Assembly: GCF_038502225.1 (NCBI RefSeq)
Contig: NC_091325.1
Span: forward strand, 29,164,459 to 29,228,458
Length of the DNA: 64,000 nt
Source: Cherax quadricarinatus
Taxonomy: Eukaryota > Arthropoda > Malacostraca > Decapoda > Parastacidae
Reading direction: 5' to 3'
Below, piece after piece: positions 1 through 14,005 of this stretch (position 1 is the stretch's first letter; each line of letters begins with the position of its first letter). Under the pieces are notes generated by a model. It saw nothing but the letters and a program-made list of their open reading frames with translations, did not search any database and was not told the DNA's origin. Position numbers and translations under genes: made by a program.

Positions 1-1024
1 ACACACCACTCTCCTTATTAATTCTACCTCTTTTACACTCCTACAACACTCATTTCTGCTCGTGTTAAATGCACCTCATGTACACTCCTACAACACACAC
101 TACTACCCTTGTTAACTCTACCTCTTGCACAATCCTACTACACACACTACTACACTTGCTAACTCTACTTTTTGTTCACTGCTGCAACACACTCTTTCCC
201 TTGTTAACTCTACCTCTAGTACACTCCTACAACACTCACTACTACCGTTCTCTACTCAACCTCTTTTTCTCCCCTACTACAAACACTATTTCCCTTGTTA
301 ACTCTAACTCTTGTACATTACTACAGCACACACTACTACCTTTGTTTACTCAACCTCTTGTACTCTCCTACAACACACACTACTACTCTTGTTAACTCGG
401 CCTCTTTTACACTCCTTCAACATTCACTATTACCCTTTTTCACTCTACCTCTTTTACTCTCCTACAACAGACACCCAAGTACCCTTGTCTGCTCTACCTC
501 TCGTAAGCTCCTGCAACACTCACCACTTCACTTGTTATCTCTAATTCTTGTACACTTCTACAACACAAACTACTACCCTTCTTAACTTGCACACTCCTAG
601 AACACACACTACTAACCTTGTTAACTCTACCTCTTGTACGTTCCTACAACACACACTACTACCCTTGTTAACTGTACCTCTTGCACACTCCTACAACACA
701 CACTACTACTCTTGTTAACTCTACCTCTTGCACACTCCTTCAAGACACAGTACTGGCCTTGATAACTCAATCTCTTATACACTCCTACAACACACACTAC
801 TACCCTTGTTAACCTTACCTCTTGGAGACTCCTAAAAGACACAGTACTATCCTTGATAATTCTTCCTCTTGTACACTCCTACAACACGCGCTAATATCTT
901 CGTTAACTACCTCTTCCACACTCCTTCAACACACACTACTGCTATTGTTACCTCTACCTTTTGTACACTCCTAAAACACACACTTCTACTGTTGTTAACT
1001 CAACCTCTTGTACACTTCTACATG

Positions 1025-1713
1025 ATGGGGAGTAGTGTGTGCTGTAGGAGTGTGCAGTAGGTAGAGTTAACAAGGCTAGTAGTGTGTGTTGTAGGAGTGT
1101 AAAAGAGGTAAAGTTAACAAGGGTACTAATGTGTTGCAGGAATGTACAATAGGTAGAGTTAACAAGGGTAGTAGTGTGTGTTGTAGGTGTGTAGAAGAAT
1201 AAGAATTAACAAGGGCAGTAGTGTGTGTTGTAGGAGTGTACAAGACGTAGATTCAAATGTAGTAGCGTGTGTTGTAGAAGTGTACAAGAGGTAGATTTAG
1301 CAAAGGTAGTAGTGTGTGTTGTAGGAGTGAACAAGAGGTACAGTTAACAAGGGTAGTAGTGTGTGTTGTAAGACTGAGCAATAGGTAGGTAGAGTTAACA
1401 AGGGTAGTAGCGTGTGTTGATTATTATTATTATAATCAAGGGGAAAGCGCTAAACCCGGAGGATTATACAGCGCCTGGGGGGGGATGTGGAAGGCATTCA
1501 GGCTTAATTCGGGGAACTGGAGCACAGATCTAATTCCCTAAATCAAGAGCCCCTCACCAACATCAAGGAACCTTCCTTGAGGGAAGCGTGTGTTGAAGGA
1601 GTGTGAAAGATGCAGGAATAACAAGGGTAATAGTGTGTGTTTTACGAGTGTAAGACAGGAATAGTAAACAAGGATGGTAGTGTGTGTTGTAGGAGCGTAC
1701 AAGAGTTAGAGTT
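1025..1713 (-). repeat. Inverted block within the 47-bp satellite
   Basis: From about 1,025 the array switches to the reverse complement (GTAGTGTGTGTTGTAGGAGT and similar). It switches back at about 1,713, at a palindromic junction centred on GTTAAC with GTACAAGAG on the left and CTCTTGTAC on the right. Everything else in the array runs in one direction. The block contains the SINE insertion. Confidence 0.9.
1421..1584 (-). mobile_element. SINE with 12-bp target-site duplication
   Basis: A 164-bp non-satellite segment interrupts the inverted satellite block. It is flanked by a perfect 12-bp direct repeat, AGCGTGTGTTGA, at 1,409-1,420 and 1,585-1,596, which is a clear target-site duplication. 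Read on the minus strand the element ends in GATTATAATAATAA, so its 3' end is at 1,421. The terminal 54 bp (1,421-1,474 on the plus strand) closely match the 3' ends of the I-like LINEs at 31,381-31,433 and 33,288-33,341. I see no clear A/B-box pair, so the promoter class of the 5' part is unknown. A related fragment lies at 18,114-18,172. Confidence 0.88.
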
Positions 1714-3898
1714 AACTCTACCTCTTGTACATTCCTGCAACACACACCACTACTTTTGTTAATTCTACCTCTTTTACACTTCTACAACACACACTTCTAC
1801 CCTTGTTAACTCTACCTCCTGTATACTTCAACACACACTACTACCTTTCTTAACTGTACATCTTGCACACTCCTACAACTCACAGTAGTACCGTTGTTAA
1901 CTCTACGTCATGCACACTCCTACAACACACATTACTACCCTTTTTAACTCTACCTCATGTACACTTTTACTATACACACTACTAACCTTGTTAGCCCTAC
2001 CTGTTGCACTCTCCTACAACACACTACTACCCTTGTTAACTCTACATCTTGCATACTCGTACAACACACACTACTACCCATGTTAACTATACCTCTCGTA
2101 CACTCTTGCAACACACACTACTGTCCTTGTTAATTCTTCCTATTGTACACTTTTCCAACACACACTACTACCCTTGTTAACTCTACCTCATGTAAACTCC
2201 TGCAACACTCACCTATCCCATTATCTCTACCTCTTGTACACTTCTACAACACACTCCACTACCCTTTTCTACCCGTGTTAAATCTACCTCTTGTACACTC
2301 CTACAACACACACTACTACCCTTGTTAACTCTGCCTCTTGTACTTTCCTATAACACACACTATTATCCTTGTTAACTCAACCTCTTGTACAATCTTACAA
2401 CACTCACTACTACCCTTGTTAATTCTTCCTATTGTACACTTTTCCAACACACACTACTACCCTTGTTAACTCTGCCTCATGTACACTCCTACTACACACT
2501 CTACTACCCATGCCTACACTACCTCTTGCACCCTCTTACAAAACACACTACTGCTCTTGATAACTCTACCTCTTGTACACTAATACAACACACACTTCTA
2601 CCCTTGTTAACTCTACCTCTTGTACACTCCTACAACACTCACTACTACCCTTGTTAACTCTACCTCTTGTACACTCCTACAACACTCACTACTACCCTTG
2701 TTAACTCTACCTGCTGTTCATTCCTACAATGCACACTACTACCCTTGTTAGCTCTACCTATTGTACATTACTACAGCACACACTACTACCCTCGTTTACT
2801 CAACCTCTTGTACACTCCTGCAACACACACTACTACACTTGTTAATTCTTCCTCTTGTACACTCCTACAACACACACTTCTACCCTTGTTAACTCTATTT
2901 CTTGTACTCTCTTGCATCTTACACCATTCCCCTTGTTAATTCTACCTCTTTTACACTCATACAACATTCATTTCTGAACGTGTTAAATCTACCTCTTGGA
3001 CACTCCTACAATAAACACTACTACCCTTGTTAACTTTTCCTCTTGCACAAGCCTGCAACACACACTTCTACCTTTGTTAACTCTACCTATTGTACATTAC
3101 TTCTACACACACTACTACCCTTGTTAACTCTACCTCTTGTACACTCCTACAACACACACTACTACACTTGCTAACTCTACCTTTTGTTCACTGCTGCAAC
3201 ATACTCTTTCTCTTTTTAACTCTACCTCTTTTACACTCCTTGAACACTCACTACTACCCTGGTTAATTCTACCTCTTGTACACTCCTACAACACACACTA
3301 CTACACTTGCTAACTCTACCTCTTCCACATTACTACAGCACACACATGTATCCTTGCTAACTCTACCTCTTGTACACTACAACAACATGGACTACTACCC
3401 TTGTTAACTCTACCTCTTGTACACACCTATAACTCACACTGCTTCCCTTGTTAACTCTACCTCATGCACGCTACTGCAACACACAGTGCTCCCTTTGTTA
3501 ACTCCTCTGCTTGTACACTCCTACAACACACATTACTTCCTTTGTTAACTCTACCTCTTGTACTCTCTTACAACTCACGCTACTACTATTGTTAGCTCTG
3601 CCTTTTTTACACTTCTACAACACTCACTACTACTCTTTTTAATTCTACCTCTTGTTCTTTCCCACAGCAGACACCCTACTACCCTTCTCTGCTCTACCTC
3701 TCGTAAACTCCTACAACACCTATTACTACCCTTGTTATCTCTAATTCTTGTATACTCCTACAGCACACACTACTACCCTTCTTAACTCTACTTCTTGCAC
3801 ATTAGTACAGCACACAATACTACCCTTAATTAATCAACCTCTTGTGCACTTCTACAGCACACACTACTACCCTTGTTAAATCTACCTCTTGTACACTC

Positions 3899-4345
3899 GA
3901 GGTGTATAAATGGAAAACAGGAATAAGTAAAGGGGATGTAAATAGTGTGCTGAAAATTTCCAGAGACAGGACTCGCAGCAATGGTTTCAAGTTGGAAAAA
4001 TTCAGATTCAGGAAGGATATAGGAAAGCACTGGTTTGGTAATAGAGTTGTGGATGGATGGACCAAGCTCCCGAGTACAGTTATTGACGCTAAAACGTTGT
4101 GTACTTTTAAAAATAGGTTAGATAAATACATGAGTGGATGTGGGTGGGTGTGAGTTGGACCTGACTAGCTTGTGCTGCTGGGTCTGGTACAGTGCTCCAT
4201 CCTTGAGTGGGGATGACCAGATTGGGTGGGTCATTGGGATAATCCGGGGGGTGGGTCATTGGTCTAATCCGGGGGGGGGTACATGGACCTGCTCCGCTTG
4301 GGTCATTAGGCCTGTTGCAGTGTTCCTTCTTTCGTATGTTCTCAT
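3899..4345 (+). mobile_element. CR1-type LINE 3' end inserted in the satellite
   Basis: The satellite breaks at 3,899 and resumes near 4,346. The insert begins inside an ORF (3,899-4,153) encoding the C-terminal tail of a CR1-type reverse transcriptase, with KLEKFRFRKDIGKHWFGNRV followed by a W-x-KLP and FKNRLDKY motif. The same segment occurs in CR1 element E near 54,500. A 3' UTR follows, with two copies of a GGGTGGGTCATTGG...AATCCGGGGG repeat and an octamer-like tail (TTCGTATGTTCTCATA), as CR1 elements usually have instead of poly(A). It is strongly 5'-truncated. No target duplication is evident. Confidence 0.85.
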
Positions 4346-7300
4346 AACACACACTACTACACTTGCTGAGTCTACCTCCTGTTCACTCCAATAACACACA
4401 CGACTACCCTTGTTAACTCTACCTCTTGCACACTCCTACAACACCCACTACTACCCTTGCTAACTCTACCTCTTGTACACTCCTAGAAGACACACTACTA
4501 CTCTTTGTACTACATTTTGTACACTCCTACAGCACTCACTACTACCCTTGCTAGTTCTACCTCCTCTACACGTACAACACACACTGCTACATTTGTTAAC
4601 TCTACCTCTCGTACACTTTTACAACTTACACTACTACCCTTGCTAACTCTGCCTCTTGCACACTCCTACAACACACACTACTTCCCTTGTTAACTCTACC
4701 TCTTGCACACTCCTACTACTCTTGTTAACTCTACCTTTTACACACTCATTTAACACACACTACTGCCCTTCTTAACTCTACCTCTTGTACTCTCCTACAA
4801 CACACACTACTACCGTTGTTAACTCTACCTCTTGCACACTCATACAACACACACTACTACATTGTGACCTCTACCTCTTGAACACTTCTAAAACACACTC
4901 TACTACCCTTGTTAAATCTACCTTTTGTACATTTCTACAACACACACTACTACCCTGTTTTCCTCTTGTAAATTCCTACAACACACACTACTACCCATGT
5001 TAACTCTACCTCTTGTACACCCCTACAACACACACTACTACTCATGTTAACTCTACCTCCTGTACACTCATGCAACATGCACTTCTACCCTTGCTAACTC
5101 TATCTCTTGCAAACTCATACAACACACTAGTACTCTTGTTAATTTTACCTCCTGTACACACGTACAACACACACTACTACGCTTGTTAACTCTTCCTTTT
5201 GTACACACGTACAACACACATTACTGCCCTTGTTAACTCTACCTCTCGTAGACTTCTACAACTTACAGTACTACCCTTGTTAATTCTGCCTCATGTACAC
5301 TCCTACAACACACTCCCATCTACTCTTCATAGCTCTACTTCTTCTATACTTATATAACACACACTTCTACCATTGTTAACTCTACCTCTCTTGCACTCCT
5401 TCAACACGCATTACTATCCTGTTTACATCTTGTAAATTCCTACAACTCACTCTGCTACCTTTGTTAACTCTACCTCTTGTATATTCCAAGAACACACACT
5501 ACTACCCTTGTTAACTCTACTTTTTGCACACTTTTTAAACACACACTACTACCCTTCTTAACTCTACATCTTGCACAACACATACTACTTCCCTTTTTAA
5601 CTCTACCTGTTGTACCCTCCTGCAACACTCACTACTGCCCTTATTAACTACCTCTTGTGCACTCCTGCAACACATACTACTATTCTTGTTAACTCGACCT
5701 CTTGTACACTCCTACTACACATACTACTTCTCTTGTTAACAATAACTCCTGTACTCTCCTTCAGCACACACTACTAACCTTCTTATCTCTACCTCTTTTA
5801 CACTCCTATAACACACAATACTACCCGTCTTAATTCTACCTCTTGTACATTCCTACACACACTACTACACTTGTTAACTCTACCTCTTGTACACTCCTTC
5901 AACACACACTACTACCCTTTCGAACTCTACCTCTTGCACAGTCCTACGACACACACTCCTACTCTGGATAACTCTTCCTCTTGTACACTCCTAGAAGACG
6001 AACCTATCCTCTTGTTAACTCTACCTCTTGTAAACTCCTACAACCCACTTCTTCCCTTGTTAAGTCTGCTTCTTGTACTCTTCTACAACACATATTACTA
6101 CCCTTGTTAATTCTACCTCTTTTACACTCCTACAAAAGACACTTCTACCCTTGTTAACTCTACCTCTTGTACACTTCTACAACACACACTACTACCCTTG
6201 TTTACTCTTCCTCTCTTACACTCCTCTCTTACATTCCTACAACACACACTACTTCCCTTGTTAATTTTACCCCTTTCATACTCCTGCAACACACGCTACT
6301 ACCCTTGTTAACTCTACCTCTTGCTCACTCCTGCAACACACACTACTACCCTTGCTTACTCTACCTCTTGTATACCCCTACAACACTCACTACTACCTTT
6401 CTTAACTGTACCTCTTGCACACACCTACAACACACACTACTATCCTTGTTAACTCTACCTCTTTTACTCTCCCACAAAAAACACTACTACCCTTGTTAAC
6501 TCTATCTCTTGTACATTCCTACAACACACACTACTACCCTTGCTTACTCTGCCTCCTGTACACTCGTACAGCACACACTAATACACTTGTTAACTCTACA
6601 TCTTGCACACTCCTACAACACTCACTACTATTCTTGTTAACTGTACCTCTTGAACACTCCTACAACACATACTACTATTCTTGTTAACTCTACCAGTTGT
6701 ACATTCCTACAACTCTCTACTACCCTTGTTTACTCTACGTCCTGTACACACATAAAACACACACTACTTCCCTTGTTAATTCTTCTTCTTGCACAATCCT
6801 ACAACACACACTACTGCCCTTGGTAACTCTACCTCATGTACAATCCTGCAGCACTCACTACTACCCTTGTTAACTCTACCTCTTGTAAATTCCTACAACA
6901 CACGCTACTACCCTTTGTAAGTCTAACTGTTGCACACTACAACACACCCTACTACCCTTGTTAATTCTACATCTTGCTCACTCTTACAACACACAGTACT
7001 ACTCTGTTTATCGCTACCACTCTCGCACTCCTACAACTCACGCTACTACTCTTGTTAACTCTACCTCTTACACACTCATTTAACACACACTACTACCCTT
7101 CTTAACTCTACCTCTTTTTCACTCCTACAACACACACTACTACCGTTGTTAACTCTACCTCTTGCACTGTCCTACAACACACACTACTACATTGTGAACT
7201 CTACCTCTTGAACACTTCTAAAATACACTCTACTACCCTTGTTAAATCTACCTCTTGTACATTTCTACAACACATACTACTACCGTGTTTTCCTCTTGTA

Positions 7301-10300
7301 CATTCTTAGAACACACACTACTACCCTTGTTAACTCTACATCTTGCACAACACATGCTACTACCCTTTTTAACTCTAGCTTTTGTACCCTCATGCAACAC
7401 TCACTACTGCCCTTATTAACTCTGCCTCTTGTACACTCCTGCAACACACACTACTATCCTTGTTAACTCGACTTCTTGTACACTCCTACTACACATACTA
7501 CTTCTCTTGTTAACAGTACCTCTTGTACTCTCCTACAACACACAGTACTACCCTTCTTAATTCTACCTCTTGTACATTCCTACACACACTACTACTACAC
7601 TTGTTAACTCTAGGTTTTGTGCACTACTACAACACACACTACTACCGTTTCCAACTCTTCCTCTTGTAAACTCCTAGAACACACACCTATCCTCTTGTTA
7701 ACTCTACCTCTTGTAAACTCTTACAACCCACTTCTTCCCTTGTTAACTCTACTTCTTGTTCTCTCCCACAACACCCAATACTATCCTTGTTAATTCTACC
7801 TCTTTTACACTCCTACAACACACCACTTCCCTTGTTAATTCTACCTGTTTTATACTCCTACAACACACGTTACTACCCTTGTTAACTCTACCTCTTGCTC
7901 CTGCAACACACACTACTACCGTTGCTAACTCTACGTCTTGTATACTCCTACAACACTCACTACTACCTTTCATAACTACCTCTTGCACACTCCTACAGCA
8001 CACACTACTTTCCTTGTTAACTTTACCACTTGAACACTCCTACAACACCTACTACTACCCTTGTTAACTGTACCACTTGAACACTCCTACAACACTTACT
8101 ACTACTTTTGTTAACTCTACCTCATTTACACTCCTACAACACACACTACTTCCCTTGTTAATTCTTCATCTTGCACAATCCTACAACACTCACTACTACC
8201 CTTGTGCACTCGTACAACACACACTACTACCCTTGGTAACTCTACAGCTTGCAAACTCATACAACACTATTACCCTTGTTAACTCTACCTCTTGTACACT
8301 CCTGCATCACACACTACTACCCTTGTTAACTCTACATCTCGTACACTCCTACAACACACACTACTTCCCTTGTTAATTCTTATTCTTGCAGAATCCTACA
8401 ACACTCACTACTACCCTTGCAACTACTCACTACTACTCCTGCAACACACACAACTACCCTTGTTAACTCTACCTTTTGCACCCTCTTACAACACTACTAC
8501 TTTTGTTAACTCTGCCTCTTGTACACTCCGTCTACGAACGGTACTACCCTTGTTAACTCTACCTCTTGCACACTCCTGCAACTCTCTCTACTACACTTGT
8601 TAACTCTTCCTCTTGTACTCTCCTACAACACAAACTACTACCCTTGTTAACTCTACCTCTTGCACACTCCAGCAACACATGCTGCTACCCTTGTTATCTC
8701 TACCTTTTGCACACTCCTACAACACACTGTACTACTCTTGTTAACTCTACCCCTTGTATACTCCTATAACACGCACTACTACCCTTTCCAAATCTACCTC
8801 CTCTACACTCCTACAACATGCACTACTGCTCTTGGTAACTCTTCCTCTTGTGCACTCCTAGAACACACACTTCTACCCATGGTAACTCTACCTCCTGTAC
8901 ACTCATGCAGCACACACTACTACTTTTGTTTACTCTTCCTCTCTTACACTCCTGCAACACACACTACTACCCGTTCTAACTGTAACTATTGTGTGCTTTT
9001 GCAACACATACTACTACCCTTGTTAACTGTACCTCTTGTACACTCCTACAACACACACTACTTCCCTTGTTAATTCTTAATCTTGCAGAATCCTACAACA
9101 CTCACTAGTGCCCTTGTTTACTCTATCTCTTGTACACTCCTACAACACACACTACTACCCTTGTTAACTCTTCCTGTTGCACCCTCTTACAACACACACT
9201 ACTACTTTTGTTAACTCTACCTCTTGTACACTCCGTCTACTCACACTACTAACCTTGTTAACTCTACCTCTTGCACACTCCTACAACACACAGTACTACT
9301 CTTGTTAACTATACCTCTTGTACACTCGTACAAAATGCACTTCTGCTCTTGCTAACTGTACCTCCTTTACACTCCTACTTCGAACACTACTACCTATGCT
9401 AACTCTACCTCTTGCACTCCTGCAACACACACTACTACTTTTGTTAACTCTACCTCTTGTACACTCCCACGACTCACACTACTATCCTTACTAACTCTAC
9501 CTCCTGTACACATGTACAGCACACACTACAACCTTTGTTAATTATACCTCTTCTACACTTTTACAACACACACTACTACTTTTGTTAACTCTACCTCTTG
9601 TAAGAACATACAACACACACTACTACTTTTGTTAACTCTACCTCTTGTACACTCCTACACCTCACACTACAACCCTTGTTAACTCTACCCCTTTACAGTC
9701 CCACAACACACACTACTTCCCATCTTAATTCAACTTCTTGTACACTCTTACAACACACATTCCTACCCTTCTTAACTCCTTGTGCACTCCTACAATACAC
9801 ACTAGTTCCCTTGTTAACTTTACCTGTTGTAGACTCCTACAACACACACTCCTTCCCTTCTTAACTATACCTCTAGTACACTCCTACAACACACACTACT
9901 TCCCTTCTTAACGCTACCTCCTGTACACTCCTGCGACACACACTTCTACCCTTGTTAACTCTACCTCTTGTTCTCTCCTACAAAACACACTACTACCCTT
10001 TTTATCTCTACCTCTAGTACACTCCTACAACACACACTACTTCCCTTCTTAACGCTACCTCCTGTACACTCCTACAACACGCACTACTACCCTTGCCAAC
10101 TCTACCTCTTGTGCACTCCTACAACACACACTACTACCCTTGGTAACTCTACCTCCTGTACACTCGTACAACACACACTACTACGCTTGGTAACTCTACC
10201 TCCTGTACACTCGTACAACACACACTACTACCCTTGTTTACTCTTCCTCTCATACACTCCTACAACACACACTACTTCCCTTGTTAATTCTACCCTTTTT

Positions 10301-12266
10301 ATAATCCTACAACACATGCTACTACCCTTGTTAACTCAACGTCTTGCTCACTCCTACAACACACACAAATATCCTTGTTAATTCTTACTCTTTTTATACT
10401 CCTGCAACATACACTACTACCCGTTCTAACTCTACCTATTGTGCGCTTTTGCAACACATAGTAGTACCCTTTTTATCTCTACCTCTTTTACACTCCTGCA
10501 ACACACACTACTACCCTTGCTAACTCTACCTCCTGTACACTCGTACAACACGCACTACTACTCTTGTTAACTCTACTTCTTGTACACTCGTACACCACAC
10601 AGTACTACCCTTGTTAATTCTACCTCTTTTACACTCCTACAACACACACTTCTACCCTTGTTAACTCTACCTCTTGTACACTTCTACAACACACACTACT
10701 ACCCTTGTTTGCTCCTCTCTTACACTCCTAAAACACAGGCTACTACTCTTGTTTACTCTACCTCTTGCTCACTCTTGCAACACTCACACTACTACTCTTG
10801 GTAACTCTACCTCTTGTACACTCCTACAACACACACAACTACCCTTGTTAACTCTTCCTCTTATACAATCCTACAACACACAGTACTACCCTTGTTAACC
10901 CTTCCTATTGTACACTCTTGCAACACATACAACTACCCTTGTTAAATCTACCTCTTGCACACTCCTGCAACACACACACTGCTGCCCTTGTTAACTATAC
11001 CTTTTGTAAACTCCTGCAACACACACTGCTAACCATGTTAATTCTACCTCTTGCATACTCCTACAACACATACTGCTACCCATGCTAACTCTACCTCCTT
11101 TACACTCGTAAATCAAACACTACTATCCATGCTAATTCTACCTCTTTGAGACTCCTACAAAACACACTACTACCCTTGTTAACTTTACGTCTTGCACACT
11201 CCTACAACACACCCAACTACCCTTGTTAACTCTTCCTCTTCTACACTCCTGCAAGACACACTACTACCCTTGTTAACTCTTCCTGTTGTACACTCTTGCA
11301 ACACATACTACTACCCTTGTTAAATCTACCTCTTGCATACTCCTGCAACACACACTGCTGCCCTTAACTATGCCTTTTGTAAACTCCTGTAACACACACT
11401 GCTAACCATGTTAATTCTACCTCTTGCATACTCCTTCAACACATACTACTACCCTGGTTAACTCTGCCTCCTGTACACTCCTAGAACACGCACTTCTACC
11501 CATGGTAACTCTACCTCCTTTACACTCGTACATCAAACACTACTATCCATGCTAATTCTACCTCTTTGACACTCCTGCAAAACACACTACTACCCTTGTT
11601 AACTCTACATCTTGCACACTCCTACAACACACACTATTACCCTTGTTAACTACCTTTTGTTCACTTGTACAACACACACTACTACCCTTGTTAATTCTAT
11701 CTCTTATTCACTCTTACAAGACACACTACTACTTTTGTTAACTCTTCCTCTTGTACCCTCCTATAACACACGCTACTCCCCTTGTTAACTCTACCTCTTG
11801 TACACTTGTATAACACACACTACTGCCCTTGTTAATTCTACCTCTTATACTCTCCTACAACACATACTATTTCCCTTGTTAACTCTACATCTTGTACACA
11901 CCTACAACACACAATACTACCCTTGCTAACTTTACCTCTTCCACACTGCTACAATACACACTACTACCCTTGCTACCTCTACTTCTTACACACTACAGCA
12001 CACACTAGTAACGTTGCTAATTCTACCTCTTGCACTCTCCTGCAACACACACTACTACCCTTGCTAACTCTACTTCTTGCATACTCCTAGAACACGCTAC
12101 TACCCTTGCTAACTCTACCTCTTGTACACTCCTTCATCAGGCACTACTTCCCTTGCTAACTCTACCTCTTGGATACTGCTACAACACACACTACCACCCT
12201 TGCTAAGTCTACCTCTTTCATACTCCTCCAACACTCCCTACTACCCTTGCTAACTCTTCCTCTTAC

Positions 12267-13531
12267 CTTAAGTATTTCTGTAGTGGGTGTCATGTGTCAA
12301 CACCCCCATGGCCCAGTTTGAGACCAGACCTTGTGGTGGATCATGGTTTGATCAACCACGCTGTTACTGCTGGCTGCACTCAATCTGACATGAGAATCAC
12401 AGCCCAGCTGGTCAGGTACTGACTTTAGGTGTCTGCCCAGTGCATTCTTTAAGACAGCCAGGGGCCTATTGATAATCTGCCTTATGTATGCTGGGAGGCA
12501 GTTGAACAGTCTTGATCCCCTGACAGTTATTTCATTGTCTCTCTGTGTACTCGTGGTGCCCCTGCTTTTCATTGGGGGAATGTTGCATTTCTTGCAGAGC
12601 TTTTGCTTGCATACAGAGTGATTTTCTTGTGCAAATTTGTTACCAATCCCTGTAGGATTTTCCAAGTGTATATTATCATGCATCTCTCTTGCCTGCATTC
12701 CAGGGAATACAAATCAAGATACTTCAACCATTCCCAGTAATGTAGGTGCTTTTCGTACTTATGTGTGCCATGAAACTCTTTGTTCACTCTCGGGTCAGCA
12801 ATTTCGACTGCTTTGAAAGGGCAGTTAATGTACACCGGTATTCCAGCATAGAGAGAACAAGCAATTTGAAGAGAATCATCAAGGGCTTAGTATCCCTAGT
12901 TTTGAAGGTTCTCATTATCCATCCTATCATTTTTTTAGCAGGTGTGGTAAATACATTGTTGTGATCGTTGAAGTTGAGATCCTCTGGCAATGTCACTCCC
13001 AGATCTATCACATTACATTTTTTCTATGTCATATGTATAGTTAGAATTTGTTGTATACCCTGATACAGTTTTAATTTCCTCTAGTTTTCCATATATATGA
13101 GTAGTTGAAATTTCTCTTTATTGAACTTCATATTGATCTGAGTGGCCCATTTGAAGATTTGGTTGATATCTGCTTGGAGTCTTGCAGTGTCTTTGATGGA
13201 GGGCACTGTCTTTGCAATTCGGGTGTCATCTGGAAAGGAAGACACAGAGCTATGGCTTACATCTCTGACTATGTCAGGATGAGGAATAGGATGGGATCAA
13301 GTACTGTGCCTTGTGGAACAGAGCTTTTCACTGTAGCTGCCTCAGACGTTACACTGTTTACTGTTACTCTTTGTGTTCTAATTGTTAGGAAGCTATAGAT
13401 TCATCTACCAACTTTTCCTGTTATTCCTTTGTCATGCATTTTGTGCACTATTACACCATTTTCACACTTGTGTAATTGATGGGTATCTAGGTGGTTGGCA
13501 ATCTTGCTTCTTAGAACCCTTTCAAAGATTT
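12267..13531 (-). pseudogene. Diverged CR1-like LINE, 3' part, in the satellite
   Basis: About 1.27 kb of decayed LINE on the minus strand. Broken frames match the palm, thumb and C-terminal tail of the LINE family seen as copies C, D, F and G: 12,297-12,698 carries the IPPMKSRG and RLFNCLPAYI motifs, and 12,784-13,011 carries the DLGV-type segment. The 5' end is lost inside the RT domain. The flanks are TAACTCTTCCTCTTAC (12,251-12,266) and TAACTCTACCTCTTAC (13,532-13,547), a 16-bp target duplication with one mismatch. Several frameshifts and internal deletions make it non-functional. It is clearly more diverged than the other four copies and probably belongs to an older subfamily. Confidence 0.85.
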
Positions 13532-13666
13532 TAACTCTACCTCTTACACACTCCTACAATACACACCTTACTACCCTTCTTAACTCTACATCCCTTCACA
13601 CTCCTACAACACACACTCTCCTACCTTTGCTAACTCCGTCTGTTGTACACTTCTAAAACACACTTG

Positions 13667-14005
13667 TCTCTGACCTTTGCATATTCCTTATTTAGCACAA
13701 TTCGCTCTGCAGTGCCCTATTACCCTTTCAGGTTTAGCATTTAGTTGGATTATATTACTATTATGCCCAATGAATATAATAAAAATTAAGGATGTTTATA
13801 TTCGTCTTGTTGCTTATACAATTATTAGTTAACAGAAATATTATTCACAACATGTGATTTACCTGTAAGTTCTTTAAAGTCACAATTTTCTTTAACAAAA
13901 CATTTGATAATATAGGAAAAAAATGTTTTTTTAGCTCAATATATTGTGTTGGTAATGGTGGAATATTGTGCTGTACTTACTCATGTTTCCATTGCAGTAG
14001 TATTT
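13667..14005. other. AT-rich intergenic DNA
   Basis: No ORF of note, no recognised repeat and no clear RNA gene. The composition changes from the CT-rich satellite to AT-rich sequence with short A and T runs. A pyrimidine stretch ending in CCATTGCAG at 13,989-13,997 resembles a splice acceptor, but nothing downstream supports an exon because a tandem repeat begins there. Confidence 0.6.

Larger units (their letters stand above)
1..13666. repeat. 47-bp satellite array (interrupted)
   Basis: Tandem repeat of a unit of about 47 bp. Typical pieces, in order, are CCCTTGTTAACTCTACCTC, TTGTACACTCCTACAACAC and ACACTACTA. Copies differ by point changes and small indels, so it is an old, diverged array of some 200 units. 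Because 47 is 3n+2, the three frames rotate through the unit and long Leu/Thr/Tyr/His-rich ORFs appear by chance; I do not treat them as genes. The array starts before the window and its last recognisable units are at 13,532-13,666. It is broken by a SINE (1,421-1,584), a CR1 tail (3,899-4,345) and a LINE 3' part (12,267-13,531). No promoter or gene is visible inside it. Confidence 0.95.

Noticed and set aside
69..10898. Dozens of 60-137-residue ORFs rich in Leu, Thr, His and Tyr
   Set aside because: They are translations of the 47-bp satellite in rotating frames; the same peptide blocks recur every 47 residues with no start context, splice signals or domain.
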